This document shows positions 1 through 8,446 of a stretch of 64,000 nt of DNA, one piece after another. Positions within the stretch are counted from its first letter, which is position 1. Every line of letters starts with the position of its first letter. A model generated the notes under the pieces. It ran no database searches and had not been told where the DNA came from. It was given only the letters and a program-made list of their open reading frames with translations. Origin of the DNA: Roseovarius mucosus DSM 17069 (GTDB lineage Bacteria > Pseudomonadota > Alphaproteobacteria > Rhodobacterales > Rhodobacteraceae); contig NZ_KN293991.1 in NCBI RefSeq assembly GCF_000768555.3, forward strand, positions 1-64,000, given 5' to 3'. The translations under genes and the position numbers were made by a program.

Positions 1-518
1 ACGCGCATATCCGCCACTGAAATCGGCACGTCGATATGCACGGGGCCGGGGCGGCCCTCGGTCGCGATGCCGATGGCCTTGTCGGCGATAATGTCGGCCC
101 CTTGGGCGGTCAGGCGGAATGTGGCCTTGGTGATCGGGGCCAATACCGCCTGATGATCCAGGATCTGGTGGGTATAGGTCAGCGCCTCATCGGCATCGAC
201 GCAGCCGGAGAGGACGATCAGCGGAACACGGTCCTGATGGGCGTTGGCGATGGCGTTGACCCCATTCAAAACCCCCGGCCCCAAAGTGGCAATCAGGATG
301 CCGGGCGCGCCGGTGCGGTGCCACACCCCCTCGGCCATGAAGGCGGCGGCGTTCTCATGGCGCGCCAACGTGACCTCGATTCCGGCGCGTGCCAGCGCAT
401 CCATCACGGTCAAAACCTCACCGCCCGGCATGCCGAACGCATGGCGACACCCCGCCTCGTAAAGACGCCGTGCAAGATAGTCGGCGGCGCGGTCTTTGGT
501 CTGTCGGCTATCAGTCAC
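1..518 (-). CDS. Thiamine-diphosphate-dependent enzyme, acetolactate-synthase-like (partial, C-terminus off the left edge)
   Basis: The N-terminal 172 or so residues of a ThDP enzyme of the acetolactate synthase/benzoylformate decarboxylase superfamily. The pyrimidine-binding domain is visible: a HAFGMPGG stretch near residues 26-33, the activating glutamate in RHENAAAF (Glu55), and a conserved TLGPGVLNGVNAIANA segment. I place the start at a GTG at 516-518, because a clear AGAGGAG Shine-Dalgarno lies a few bases upstream and the protein then begins with the usual hydrophilic lead-in to the domain. The substrate cannot be read from this part: anabolic acetolactate synthase, sulfoacetaldehyde acetyltransferase-like and other decarboxylases share this domain. 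No partner gene is visible because the cluster continues outside the window. Confidence 0.85.
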   Translation of the reverse strand, partial: MTDSRQTKDRAADYLARRLYEAGCRHAFGMPGGEVLTVMDALARAGIEVTLARHENAAAFMAEGVWHRTGAPGILIATLGPGVLNGVNAIANAHQDRVPLIVLSGCVDADEALTYTHQILDHQAVLAPITKATFRLTAQGADIIADKAIGIATEGRPGPVHIDVPISVADMR

Positions 519-727
519 GGGGCGGGCTCCTCTGTCGTTCTGCGGACTTTGTGGCGGAGCGGTCGGGCGACCGCAAGCCCGGTTCGCGGCGCAAAGACCG
601 GGGGAGCACTGGTTTTTCCCCCTGCCCCACCCTAAATCCGGGTTGAGGGACTGCACAAAAGCGCCTAATCACGAGGCCATTCACATAGGTTCACCGGGCT
701 GCCTCGCACCGGCCACAAGGAATTCCA

Positions 728-1339
728 ATGGCAAATCATCTCTATCAGAACGACCTGCCCGATGGGCTGGACCTTGGCCCTGTCGTTGCAATTGACTGCG
801 AAACCATGGGGCTTAATCCACATCGCGACCGGCTCTGTGTTGTGCAGCTTTCGGGCGGGGATGGGCATGCGCATCTGGTACAGGTGTCCAAGGGACAGAC
901 CCACGCGCCCAATCTGGCGAGGTTGCTGGAAAATCCCGACGTGCTCAAACTCTTTCACTTTGGCCGGTTCGATATTGCCGCGATGCACAACGCCTTCGGC
1001 GCGTTGGCGGCCCCGGTCTATTGCACCAAGATCGCCTCGAAGCTGATCCGCACCTACACGGACCGTCATGGCCTTAAATATCTGTTGCAAGAGTTGCTGG
1101 GCGTCGACATCTCCAAGCAGCAGCAAAGCTCGGATTGGGGGGCAGAGAGCCTCAGCGCCGCGCAACTCGAGTACGCCGCATCGGATGTACTCTATCTTCA
1201 CCGGTTGCGCGAAGAGTTGAACGCGCGGCTGATCCGCGAGGGTCGGATGGATCTGGCACAGGCTTGTTTCGATTTTCTGCCGCAGCGGGCGCTGCTCGAT
1301 CTTGCGGGCTGGCCCGAGATCGACATTTTCGCACATTGA
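728..1339 (+). CDS. rnd: Ribonuclease D family 3'-5' exonuclease (short form)
   Basis: A 203-residue DEDDy exonuclease. The four acidic residues and tyrosine are visible: Asp23 and Glu25 in IDCETMG, Asp82 in HFGRFDI, and Tyr149 with Asp153 in EYAASDVLYL. The family trims 3' ends of tRNA precursors and other structured RNAs in the cytoplasm. It has only the exonuclease domain and lacks the C-terminal HRDC domains of the roughly 370-residue E. coli RNase D, as is usual for the short alphaproteobacterial form. The stop is 3 bases before lptC, so it is probably transcribed with the lpt genes. The start is the ATG closest to an AAGGAATTCCA-type leader. Confidence 0.9.
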   Translation: MANHLYQNDLPDGLDLGPVVAIDCETMGLNPHRDRLCVVQLSGGDGHAHLVQVSKGQTHAPNLARLLENPDVLKLFHFGRFDIAAMHNAFGALAAPVYCTKIASKLIRTYTDRHGLKYLLQELLGVDISKQQQSSDWGAESLSAAQLEYAASDVLYLHRLREELNARLIREGRMDLAQACFDFLPQRALLDLAGWPEIDIFAH

Positions 1340-1342
1340 CGG

Positions 1343-1957
1343 ATGGCCCGCGCGCAGAACACCTATTCGCGGATCGTGGCTTGGATCAAGATCATCCTGC
1401 CACTCAGCGCGCTTGGGCTGCTGTCGACGCTGTTTCTGTTCTCGCGCACGGTAGATCCCACGCTCTCCGTGCCCTCGTCGCAGATCGACCTCGAGCAGCG
1501 CGCGCAGGATCTGGGCGCGACCAACCCGCGCTTTGCTGGGGTCACACGAGAGGGCGACGAAATCCGTTTCGCCGCTGAATTCGCGCGCCCGGATCGAACC
1601 ACGCCCGAGCATCTGATCGCGGACGGGGTGACGGCGCAGATACGGTTGAGCGCCGGAACCGTGATCGACATAACATCGGGTCAGGCGCAGATGCAGCAGG
1701 GGCAAATGACCGCGAGCCTGATGGGAGAGGTGCAGATCACCACCTCGACCGGCTATGTCATCGACACCGAGCGTCTGAATTCCCGATTGGACGAGGTCTA
1801 TGCCGAAACGCCGGGACAGGTCACGGCGACCGGCCCCCTTGGCGCACTGACCGCCGGACAGATGCTGCTGCATAACAATGCCGAGAGCGGTGAGCCGGAA
1901 TTGCTTTTCACCGAGGGTGTCAAGCTGATATACCAGCCGGGGGAAGCGGGGGAATGA
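1343..1957 (+). CDS. lptC: LPS export protein LptC
   Basis: A 204-residue bitopic inner-membrane protein with one N-terminal membrane helix (about residues 14-34, IILPLSALGLLSTLFLF) followed by a periplasmic LptC jellyroll domain. LptC sits on the LptB2FG complex and passes lipopolysaccharide to LptA. Identity rests on the membrane anchor, length and position directly before lptA and lptB. The lptC stop overlaps the lptA start (ATGA at 1954-1957), so the two are probably translationally coupled. No strong Shine-Dalgarno is seen before the ATG, which lies 3 bases after rnd. Confidence 0.9.
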   Translation: MARAQNTYSRIVAWIKIILPLSALGLLSTLFLFSRTVDPTLSVPSSQIDLEQRAQDLGATNPRFAGVTREGDEIRFAAEFARPDRTTPEHLIADGVTAQIRLSAGTVIDITSGQAQMQQGQMTASLMGEVQITTSTGYVIDTERLNSRLDEVYAETPGQVTATGPLGALTAGQMLLHNNAESGEPELLFTEGVKLIYQPGEAGE

Positions 1958-2457
1958 AACCAGTGCCAAGAGTTTTCGGAATGATCGCGGCCATCGCATT
2001 GGCCCTTTTGCCTGTGGTCGCATGGGCGCAGGCCGGGCAGGTCGCCTTTGGCAAAACCCAAGCGGATCGCAATCTGCCGGTCGAAGTGACCTCGGACAAC
2101 CTCAGCGTCAATCAGGCCGACAATACCGCCACATTCACCGGCAATGTGGTGATCGGTCAGGGCGAAATGCGGCTTGCGGCCCCTCGGGTGCTGGTGGTCT
2201 ACCTTCCCGACCGTACCGGAATTGAGAGCCTGGAGGCCACCGGCGGCGTGACTCTGGTCAGCGGCGAGGATGCCGCCGAGGCCGAGCGCGCCGATTACAA
2301 CATCTCAACCGGCATGATCGAGTTGCGCGGCAATGTGCTCTTGGTGCAGGGGACGAATGCCATCACCGGCGAGACCGTGCTGGTCGATACCGCAGGAGGC
2401 ACGGCGCAGGTCAGCGGTCGGGTCAAGACCATTCTGCAGCCGGGGACCACCCCATGA
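1954..2457 (+). CDS. lptA: LPS export periplasmic protein LptA
   Basis: A 167-residue secreted protein with a cleavable Sec signal (hydrophobic core IAAIALALLPVVAWA, cleavage probably after AWAQA) and an OstA/LptA beta-jellyroll containing VTSDNLSVNQADNTATFTGN and the family-typical repeats of TGNVVIGQ and RGNVLLVQG. LptA forms the periplasmic bridge for lipopolysaccharide between LptC and LptD. The gene overlaps lptC by 4 bases and lptB by 4 bases (ATGA both times), so lptCAB is a tightly coupled operon. Confidence 0.92.
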   Translation: MKPVPRVFGMIAAIALALLPVVAWAQAGQVAFGKTQADRNLPVEVTSDNLSVNQADNTATFTGNVVIGQGEMRLAAPRVLVVYLPDRTGIESLEATGGVTLVSGEDAAEAERADYNISTGMIELRGNVLLVQGTNAITGETVLVDTAGGTAQVSGRVKTILQPGTTP

Positions 2458-3212
2458 GCCGCCCGGCGTTGACACTGGCGCATGAGAGCACCGGTCTGGT
2501 GGTCGAGAACCTGCGTAAGAGCTATCGCAAGCGTCTGGTCATTCGCGATGTCACGCTCTCGCTCCGTCAGGGCGAGGTCGTGGCGCTGCTGGGGCCGAAC
2601 GGATCGGGCAAAACCACGACATTCTATGCGATTGCCGGGCTCATATACCCGGAGGGCGGACATATCCGGATTGACGGGCGCGATGTGACCGGACTGCCGA
2701 TGTATCGCCGGGCCAAGCTCGGGATCGGGTATCTGCCGCAGGAAATGTCGATTTTCCGCGGCCTGTCGGTCGAGGATAACATTCTGGCGATCCTCGATAT
2801 TGCCGAAAAGGACCGGCACAAGCGGCGCGAGCGCTTGGAAGAGTTGCTGTCGGATTTCTCGATCGAGCATCTACGCCGCGCACCCGCTCTTGCCCTGTCG
2901 GGGGGCGAGCGGCGGCGGGTCGAGATTGCCCGCTGTCTGGCGGCCAATCCGCGCTATCTCTTGCTGGACGAACCATTCGCGGGGGTCGATCCGATTTCTG
3001 TGGGGGACATCCGGCATCTGGTGGCCGACCTCAAGAAACGGGGCATCGGCGTGCTGATCACCGATCACAATGTCCGCGAAACGCTCGAAATCGTTGACCG
3101 TGCCTATATCTTGCATGATGGCAAAGTGCTGATGTCGGGCAGCCCTCGCGATGTGGTGGAAAACGAGAATGTGCGCCGCGTCTATCTGGGCGACAGCTTT
3201 CGCATTTCCTGA
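2454..3212 (+). CDS. lptB: LPS export ABC transporter ATP-binding protein LptB
   Basis: A 252-residue ABC ATPase. Walker A is GPNGSGKT (residues 47-54), the signature is LSGGERRR (about 148-155) and Walker B is YLLLDEPFAGVD. The PFAGVDP sequence after Walker B and the VLITDHNVRETL switch region are typical of LptB. It powers extraction of lipopolysaccharide from the inner membrane with LptFG, which are not in the window. In many proteobacteria rpoN follows lptB; here the next gene is hpf, with a 240-base gap, so rpoN is absent from this locus. Confidence 0.95.
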   Translation: MSRPALTLAHESTGLVVENLRKSYRKRLVIRDVTLSLRQGEVVALLGPNGSGKTTTFYAIAGLIYPEGGHIRIDGRDVTGLPMYRRAKLGIGYLPQEMSIFRGLSVEDNILAILDIAEKDRHKRRERLEELLSDFSIEHLRRAPALALSGGERRRVEIARCLAANPRYLLLDEPFAGVDPISVGDIRHLVADLKKRGIGVLITDHNVRETLEIVDRAYILHDGKVLMSGSPRDVVENENVRRVYLGDSFRIS

Positions 3213-3264
3213 CTGCGACATAGGCGGCAAATCCGCGCCCCTCTCCTTCAAATCAGATTGACAA

Positions 3265-3283
3265 GACGCGCGGAAAGCGCGTC
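3265..3283 (+). terminator. Perfect hairpin in the lptB-hpf gap
   Basis: GACGCGC (3265-3271) and GCGCGTC (3277-3283) form a 7-bp GC-rich stem with a 5-base loop, 52 bases after the lptB stop. No T-run follows, so it may be an attenuator or mRNA end rather than a classical terminator. The rest of 3213-3452 holds no gene that I can support and should contain the hpf promoter. Confidence 0.4.
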
Positions 3284-3452
3284 AATTGAGCTATGACATG
3301 TGTTGATCTCGCGCTGTTCCCTGAATGGCCCCCGCGACAAGGGCCTGTCTTGGGACAATTTCACCACCTGTCAGTTTTCAGCATCCGGGATTAACCAGAC
3401 CCGCGGAGTAATCGCCGCGTATGGCCCCGGCTTGTCAATCGAAGGAGATGAG

Positions 3453-4016
3453 ATGCGGTATCAAATCAGTGGAAAGCAGATCGACATCGGCGAGGCCCTG
3501 CAAACGCATGTGAAAGAGGAATTGGGCACGGCTGTTGCAAAATACGCCGAACGTCCGACCGATGCGATGGTCGTCTTTTCCAAGAGCGCTAGCGAATTCG
3601 CCTGCGAAACCATCGTGCATCTTTCTACGGGCCTGACGGCGCAGGCCAGCGCCAAGGCGCATGAAATCTACGCCGCCTTCGATGCCTGTTGCGAGAAGAT
3701 GGAAAAGCAATTGCGCCGCTACAAACGACGGCTCAAGGACCATCACCGTGACCGGGCGGAACCGGTTGAACTCTTTGGAGCGTCCACTTATATCCTCGCC
3801 GCAGATAGCGCGGAAACGGAATCAGAGCCCGACAGCCTGCAACCGATCATCGTCGCCGAGATGGAGACCAAGATTCCATCGCTCTCGGTTGGTGAAGCGG
3901 TCATGCAGATGGAACTGGCGGGTGCACCTGTTTTAGTTTTCCGCAAACAAGGCAAGGATACGGTCAATGTCGTGTATCGTCGTGAGGACGGCAACATCGG
4001 CTGGATTGACCCATAA
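3453..4016 (+). CDS. hpf: Ribosome hibernation-promoting factor, long form
   Basis: A 187-residue long HPF. The N-terminal S30AE domain starts MRYQISGKQIDIGEAL and carries the basic helix AKAHEIYAAFDACCEKMEKQLRRYKRR. The C-terminal domain (about residues 127-187) has the conserved IVAEMETKIPSLSVGEAVMQM and a YRREDGNIGWIDP end. The long form dimerises 70S ribosomes into 100S particles in stationary phase. I chose the ATG at 3453 because an AAGGAG sits 5 bases upstream and the S30AE domain begins at once; an upstream in-frame start at 3300 would add a nonconserved extension. ptsN follows after 46 bases. Confidence 0.93.
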   Translation: MRYQISGKQIDIGEALQTHVKEELGTAVAKYAERPTDAMVVFSKSASEFACETIVHLSTGLTAQASAKAHEIYAAFDACCEKMEKQLRRYKRRLKDHHRDRAEPVELFGASTYILAADSAETESEPDSLQPIIVAEMETKIPSLSVGEAVMQMELAGAPVLVFRKQGKDTVNVVYRREDGNIGWIDP

Positions 4017-4062
4017 CGAGAGGGTGGCAGGCGGTGACACGCTTGTCTGAGCGGCTCAATTC

Positions 4063-4527
4063 ATGGAACTTCCGATGATCCTCAAACCGGAGGCAGTACG
4101 TGTTCTGTCCGGTGCAACCAGCAAGAAGCGTCTGATGCATGAACTCGGCAATATCGCCGAAGCTGCCTATGGCGTTTCCCATTCTGCAGCAGTCGAAGCC
4201 CTCCTGGAGCGTGAGAGCCTGGGCCCGACGGGTGTCGGCCACGGCGTCGCGCTCCCGCATGCCCGCTTGGATGGATTGGATCAGGTGGTGGGAGTTCTGG
4301 CGCTATTGGAGAAACCGATAGACTTTGATTCGGTGGATCGGCAGCCGGTGGATTTGGCCTTTGCGCTTTTTGCGCCAATTGATGCGGGTGTTGAGCATCT
4401 CAAGGCGCTGGCTCTGGTGTCGCGCACGCTGCGCGATCCGGGGCTGCGCGCCAAGCTACGCTCGAATACCGATCCCTTGACGCTCTATACAATCGTAACT
4501 GAGGCGCAGGCGGTACAAGCCGCCTGA
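4063..4527 (+). CDS. ptsN: PTS IIA-like nitrogen regulatory protein PtsN (EIIA-Ntr)
   Basis: A 154-residue EIIA-Ntr protein. The phosphoacceptor histidine is His66 in GVALPHARLDGL, and GPTGVGHGVALPHA matches the family signature. PtsN takes phosphate from NPr in the nitrogen PTS and acts by protein-protein contacts on potassium transport, (p)ppGpp and other targets; no sugar is transported. Placement after hpf is typical. The start at 4063 gives MELPMILKPEAV, matching the usual N-terminus. The next gene is convergent, 26 bases away. Confidence 0.93.
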   Translation: MELPMILKPEAVRVLSGATSKKRLMHELGNIAEAAYGVSHSAAVEALLERESLGPTGVGHGVALPHARLDGLDQVVGVLALLEKPIDFDSVDRQPVDLAFALFAPIDAGVEHLKALALVSRTLRDPGLRAKLRSNTDPLTLYTIVTEAQAVQAA

Positions 4528-4545
4528 CGCCTGTTTCGGACGACG

Positions 4546-4564
4546 GGTTGGTCTCAGACCAGCC
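4546..4564. terminator. Hairpin between convergent ptsN and dehydrogenase genes
   Basis: GGTTGGTCT (4546-4554) and AGACCAGCC (4556-4564) can pair, with one G-T wobble, at the junction of two convergent genes. It overlaps the 3' end of the dehydrogenase. It has no T-run, so its role as a shared terminator is only likely. Confidence 0.35.
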
Positions 4565-5519
4565 TGTCGCCCGGCTCTTTCCCGGCGAAGAATGCATCGA
4601 GATTGTCGAGCGCGCGAAAGCCCATGGCATCGCGTGTGGCGCGGGTCGCGCTGCCGATATGAGGCAGCATGAAGACATTCTCATGCGCCGCAAACGCCGG
4701 GTTGCCACCCGGCTCTACCTTGAAGCAATCGAGACCGGCAGCGGCGACATGGCCGGATTTCAGAGCCGCCAAGAGCGCATCCTCGTCAATCAGCGCGCCG
4801 CGGGCGGTATTGACCACAACCGCCCCCGCAGGCAGCAGCCCAAGGCGGTCAGCGTTCAGCAGATTGGTCGTGTCGGGCGTGGCCGGGCAATGCAACGACA
4901 GGAAGTCCGCCACCTCAAGCAGGCTTTCGACATCAGCGTGAAAGACCGCGCCGTGTTCCTCGTCAGGCGCAAGCCGCGTGCGGTTGTGATAGTGGATTTC
5001 CATGTCAAAGCCGCGCGCCTTGGCGGCAAAGGCACGGCCCACACGCCCCATGCCGATGATCCCCAGACGTGCGCCGGTCATCTGCTTGCCCACCATGAAA
5101 GAGGGTGACCAGCTATCCCATTGCCCCTGCCGCACGATCCGATCTCCCGCAACCGCGTGCCGTGCAGCCCCCAGCATCAAGAGCATGGCGATCTCGGCAG
5201 TGGCATCCGACAAGACATCAGGTGTGTTGGTGACGACGATTCCAGCGGCCTTGAGCGCCGCCAGATCGCAATGATCGACCCCGACCGAATGGTTGGCAAC
5301 GATCTTGAGCCTTGGATCAAGCTGCGCCACCACCTCGGACGAAAAATGCTCGGAATGACAGGGGATCATCCCGTCAACCTTGGCACTCATGGCAATGATT
5401 TCTGCGGCGGTGCCGGGGGTGTCCGCTTCATTCAGGATCACCTCATAATCGCGGCGGGCGCGGGCAAGCGTGGCGTCGGAGAGGCGGCGCGGAATCCAGA
5501 GGACTTTCTTGTCCGGCAT
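4554..5519 (-). CDS. D-isomer-specific 2-hydroxyacid dehydrogenase (glyoxylate/hydroxypyruvate reductase type)
   Basis: A 321-residue NAD(P)H-dependent 2-hydroxyacid dehydrogenase. The Rossmann motif is GMGRVG (residues 156-161), and the catalytic triad is readable as Arg240 (NTARGALID), Glu269 (KVEPGGNP) and His287 (LPHIGSAT). The family reduces 2-keto acids such as glyoxylate, hydroxypyruvate or 2-ketogluconate. It is the last gene of a minus-strand operon with a TakP-like TRAP importer and an amidase, which suggests it reduces or oxidises a keto/hydroxy acid derived from the imported compound. It starts 1 base after the stop of the small membrane protein gene. The exact substrate is not determined. 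Confidence 0.88.
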   Translation of the reverse strand: MPDKKVLWIPRRLSDATLARARRDYEVILNEADTPGTAAEIIAMSAKVDGMIPCHSEHFSSEVVAQLDPRLKIVANHSVGVDHCDLAALKAAGIVVTNTPDVLSDATAEIAMLLMLGAARHAVAGDRIVRQGQWDSWSPSFMVGKQMTGARLGIIGMGRVGRAFAAKARGFDMEIHYHNRTRLAPDEEHGAVFHADVESLLEVADFLSLHCPATPDTTNLLNADRLGLLPAGAVVVNTARGALIDEDALLAALKSGHVAAAGLDCFKVEPGGNPAFAAHENVFMLPHIGSATRATRDAMGFRALDNLDAFFAGKEPGDRLV

Positions 5520-5520
5520 G

Positions 5521-5679
5521 TCAGCTTTTGTTCTTGCTCGAGGTCACAAAATCATACGCGGCAAGCGCTGCAGTCAGGCCAACAACGACCCAAAGGTCGA
5601 ACGTGCCGACCTTTTCCGCAAGGATATAGAGAAAAGCGGCAAAGACCGCGAAGGCAAACATCGCCATAATTCTGTTCAT
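5521..5679 (-). CDS. Small membrane protein, 52 residues, unknown function
   Basis: The ORF translates to a 52-residue protein starting MNRIMAMFAFAVFAAF, with two hydrophobic segments (about residues 3-20 and 29-43) and a charged tail ending KNKS. It is wedged between the amidase stop (15 bases upstream) and the dehydrogenase start (1 base downstream), so it is almost surely co-transcribed. A GATGACGAC leader gives only a weak Shine-Dalgarno. I do not recognise the family; it may be an accessory to the TRAP transporter or simply a small hypothetical membrane protein. Confidence 0.65.
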   Translation of the reverse strand: MNRIMAMFAFAVFAAFLYILAEKVGTFDLWVVVGLTAALAAYDFVTSSKNKS

Positions 5680-5694
5680 GTCGTCATCCTTTTC

Positions 5695-7038
5695 TCATGC
5701 TGTGGCCTCGGACAGCCAGCCCGTGAACCAGTTTGCGTTGCGCAAGAGCCGCGCGTCATTGCCGCGCGCGGCAACAAATTGCACGCCCATCGGAAGGCCA
5801 TTCTCCGCCGTAAAGGCAGGCACCGTGATCGCCGGCGTGCCGGTCAACGTCCAAAGCCCGTTGAAAATGGCATCGCCGGTATACTCCAGCCCCTCGGGTG
5901 CGGGGCCCGTGGCGGCGGGACAGAGGATCGCGTCACAGCGCTCAAAAATCTCGTCCAGCCCGGCATACAGCACATCGGCCCAGTCGAGTGCCGCAAGATA
6001 GTCGCGGGCGAGCGTGGCATTGCCCGTCTTCAGCGCCTCTTGCGTGCGCGGCCCAAGCGCGTCGATGGATTTGCCATAGCGGTAATAGTATTTCGCCATT
6101 TCCGCGAAATTGATCCGCGCCCGCACCTCTGCCGCCTCATCAAAGGCATTGGGCAGGGGCGCTTCGAACACCTGTTCGCCCAACGCCTCGATCAGTTCGT
6201 CAAAGGCCGCGTGCAACTGCGGATCGGCCTTGTCCCAGCCCGGCGGGCGGACAAAGGCAAATACCGGCTTGAGCGGCGGCGCGGAGGTGGCCACCGACAA
6301 GAGTGGCGGCACAGGGGCAGGCGTGGTCGCAGGGTCGCCCGCGTCATGGCCCATCAGAACCTCAGCCAAAAGCGCCGCATCGGCGGGCGTACGGGCAAAC
6401 ACCCCGAGCGTATCAAGCGTGGGAGATTGCATCAGAACCCCGGTGCGCGGAATGGCACCAAAGCTGGGCTTGAACCCTGTCACACCGCAATAGGACGCCG
6501 GGCGGATCACAGACCCGCCAGTCTGCGTGCCCACGGCCAGCGGCACCATTCCATCGGCCACCGCCGCCGCAGAGCCGGAGGATGAACCGCCGGGCGTGTG
6601 CGCGGTGTTGAGCGGATTGCGGGTGGGTCCGGCGTGCATATAGGCCAGTTCCGTCGTGATCGTCTTGCCCATGATCACCGCACCAGCCGCCTTGAGCCGC
6701 GCAACGATGGCCGCATCCTTGATGGGGATGCGCCCCGCGTCGAGCGGACAGCCATTCTCCGTCGGAATTTTCGCGGTGTCGATAATGTCCTTGAGTGCCA
6801 CCGGCAGGCCATGCAGCGGCCCGATAGGGCGCCCGGCCTGTCGTTGCGCGTCAAGCGCCTTTGCCTGTTGACGGGCAAAATCGGCGTCAAACCACGCCCA
6901 AGCCCTGATCTCGGGCTCGCGCGCCTCGATCCTGGCGATGCAGGCCTCGACCAGATCGAGCACGCTCAGCGCCCCCGAGGCCAGACGCGCACGCAGGGCG
7001 CACGCATCCAGCATCAGAATATCGGCCTTATTTGCCAT
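5695..7038 (-). CDS. Amidase (amidase-signature family)
   Basis: A 447-residue amidase-signature hydrolase. The Ser-cisSer-Lys triad is visible: Lys83 in VALKDIIDT, Ser152 in the PGGSSSGSAAAV loop, and the nucleophile Ser176 in TQTGGSVIRPAS. The family hydrolyses a wide range of amides, and its members include GatA, allophanate hydrolase and aryl/acyl amidases. No GatB or GatC is nearby and the C-terminus lacks the GatA pattern, so a catabolic amidase is more likely. Its 5' end overlaps the TRAP large permease gene by 11 bases. Context suggests the TRAP system imports an amide, or an acid whose amide is handled here. Confidence 0.88.
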   Translation of the reverse strand: MANKADILMLDACALRARLASGALSVLDLVEACIARIEAREPEIRAWAWFDADFARQQAKALDAQRQAGRPIGPLHGLPVALKDIIDTAKIPTENGCPLDAGRIPIKDAAIVARLKAAGAVIMGKTITTELAYMHAGPTRNPLNTAHTPGGSSSGSAAAVADGMVPLAVGTQTGGSVIRPASYCGVTGFKPSFGAIPRTGVLMQSPTLDTLGVFARTPADAALLAEVLMGHDAGDPATTPAPVPPLLSVATSAPPLKPVFAFVRPPGWDKADPQLHAAFDELIEALGEQVFEAPLPNAFDEAAEVRARINFAEMAKYYYRYGKSIDALGPRTQEALKTGNATLARDYLAALDWADVLYAGLDEIFERCDAILCPAATGPAPEGLEYTGDAIFNGLWTLTGTPAITVPAFTAENGLPMGVQFVAARGNDARLLRNANWFTGWLSEATA

Positions 7039-8446
7039 ACATCAGCTCCGGCAGATAGAACACGATCTGCGGGAAGATATACATCAGGGCCATGGAGATG
7101 AAGACGCAGAAGAGGAACGGCATGACGCCCGAGAAAATCTGCGTAAGCTTGATCTCCGGCGGGGCGATCCCTTTGAGGTAATAGGCCGACATCGCCATAG
7201 GTGGCGTGAGGAAACTGGTTTGCAGGTTGAGCGCCACCAGAATGCCGAAGAAGAGCGGGTCCACTTCGAAGAACGCCAAGAGTGGCAGGAAAATCGGCAC
7301 GAAGATGATGATGATCTCGGACCATTCCAGCGGCCAGCCCAGCAGAAAGATGATGAGCTGCGCCAAGAGAAGGAACATCAGCGGGCTGAGGTTCATGCTC
7401 TGGACGAAATCCGAAATAATGTGCTCGCCACCAAGATAGGAAAACACCGCCGAGAACGTGTAGGAGCCGACAAAGAGCCAGCAAACCATCGCCGTTGTCC
7501 GCACGGTGAGATAGACACTCTCGCGCATCCGTTGCCATGTCATCGCGCGGTAGACGAAGGCGAGGAAGATGCCACCCAGTGCGCCGATTGACGCCGCTTC
7601 GGTCGGGGTTGCAAGACCGAGCAGGATCGAGCCAAGCACCGCGAGAATAAGAAACGCCAGCGGCACGAAGGACGTTACGATCATAAGGAAAAGCTGCATC
7701 TTGGGGATGTCAGGAATTTCCTCTTTGCTGGGCTTGGGTGCCACAGAAGGCTGAATGATCGCCCGACCGATCACATAGACCAGATAGAGCCCGACGAGCG
7801 TAAGCCCCGGCAGGAGCGCCGCTGCATAGAGCTTGACGATAGAGACGTTGGACGCAGCCGCATAGACAATCAGCATGATCGAGGGCGGGATGAGGATACC
7901 CAGCGTGCCACCAGCGCAAATAATCCCGCTTGCGAATGAAGGATCATACCGCGCCTTGAGCATGGCAGGCAGCGCCAGAAGACCCATCAGCGTCACCACA
8001 GCCCCCACGATGCCCGTGGCCGTGGCAAAGAGCGCACAGGTCACAAGAGCCGCCACGCCCATTGATCCCGGCATGTTCTTGGCGGCGACGTTGAGAGTCG
8101 AGAAAAGACGGTCCACAATATTCGCCCGCTCAACGATGTAGCCCATGAACAGGAACAGCGGCACAGCGGTGAGAACCTCGTTCGACATCACGGTATAGGT
8201 CTGGTTGACGAAGAGGTCGAATATTCGGTTGTTGAAGAACCCCTCGAGCCACAAGCTCCATTGGTCCCAGGTGCCGGCATCCTCGCCTAGCCGGTTAAAG
8301 CTGCGCCACATGCGACCAGCGTCGAAATAGGCGTAGTAACCAAAGCCGATCCCCATGGCCATGAGGGTAAAGGCGATGGGAAAGCCCAGAAATACGAAGA
8401 TAAGGAAAAGGCCCAGCATCATCAGGGCGATTTGCGGATCGGTCAT
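7028..8446 (-). CDS. TRAP transporter large permease (DctM type)
   Basis: A 472-residue polytopic protein of the DctM family with a dozen or so hydrophobic segments, including GGTLGILIPPSIMLIVYAA, the hallmark of TRAP large permeases, and FLTPPMAMSAYYLKG near the C-terminus. It is longer than DctM (about 430), as is common in the branch that works with TakP-like binding proteins. It forms the sodium-driven transport channel with DctQ. The start overlaps the dctQ-type stop by 4 bases (ATGA). Confidence 0.93.
   Translation of the reverse strand: MTDPQIALMMLGLFLIFVFLGFPIAFTLMAMGIGFGYYAYFDAGRMWRSFNRLGEDAGTWDQWSLWLEGFFNNRIFDLFVNQTYTVMSNEVLTAVPLFLFMGYIVERANIVDRLFSTLNVAAKNMPGSMGVAALVTCALFATATGIVGAVVTLMGLLALPAMLKARYDPSFASGIICAGGTLGILIPPSIMLIVYAAASNVSIVKLYAAALLPGLTLVGLYLVYVIGRAIIQPSVAPKPSKEEIPDIPKMQLFLMIVTSFVPLAFLILAVLGSILLGLATPTEAASIGALGGIFLAFVYRAMTWQRMRESVYLTVRTTAMVCWLFVGSYTFSAVFSYLGGEHIISDFVQSMNLSPLMFLLLAQLIIFLLGWPLEWSEIIIIFVPIFLPLLAFFEVDPLFFGILVALNLQTSFLTPPMAMSAYYLKGIAPPEIKLTQIFSGVMPFLFCVFISMALMYIFPQIVFYLPELMYGK

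Noticed and set aside
665..2023. A 452-codon minus-strand frame across rnd and lptC
   Set aside because: Both plus-strand genes are certain and the frame has no family motif.
3258..3297. TTGACA at 3258 with TATGAC at 3292 as an hpf promoter
   Set aside because: The spacing is 28 bases, too long for sigma-70; the hairpin between them argues against it.
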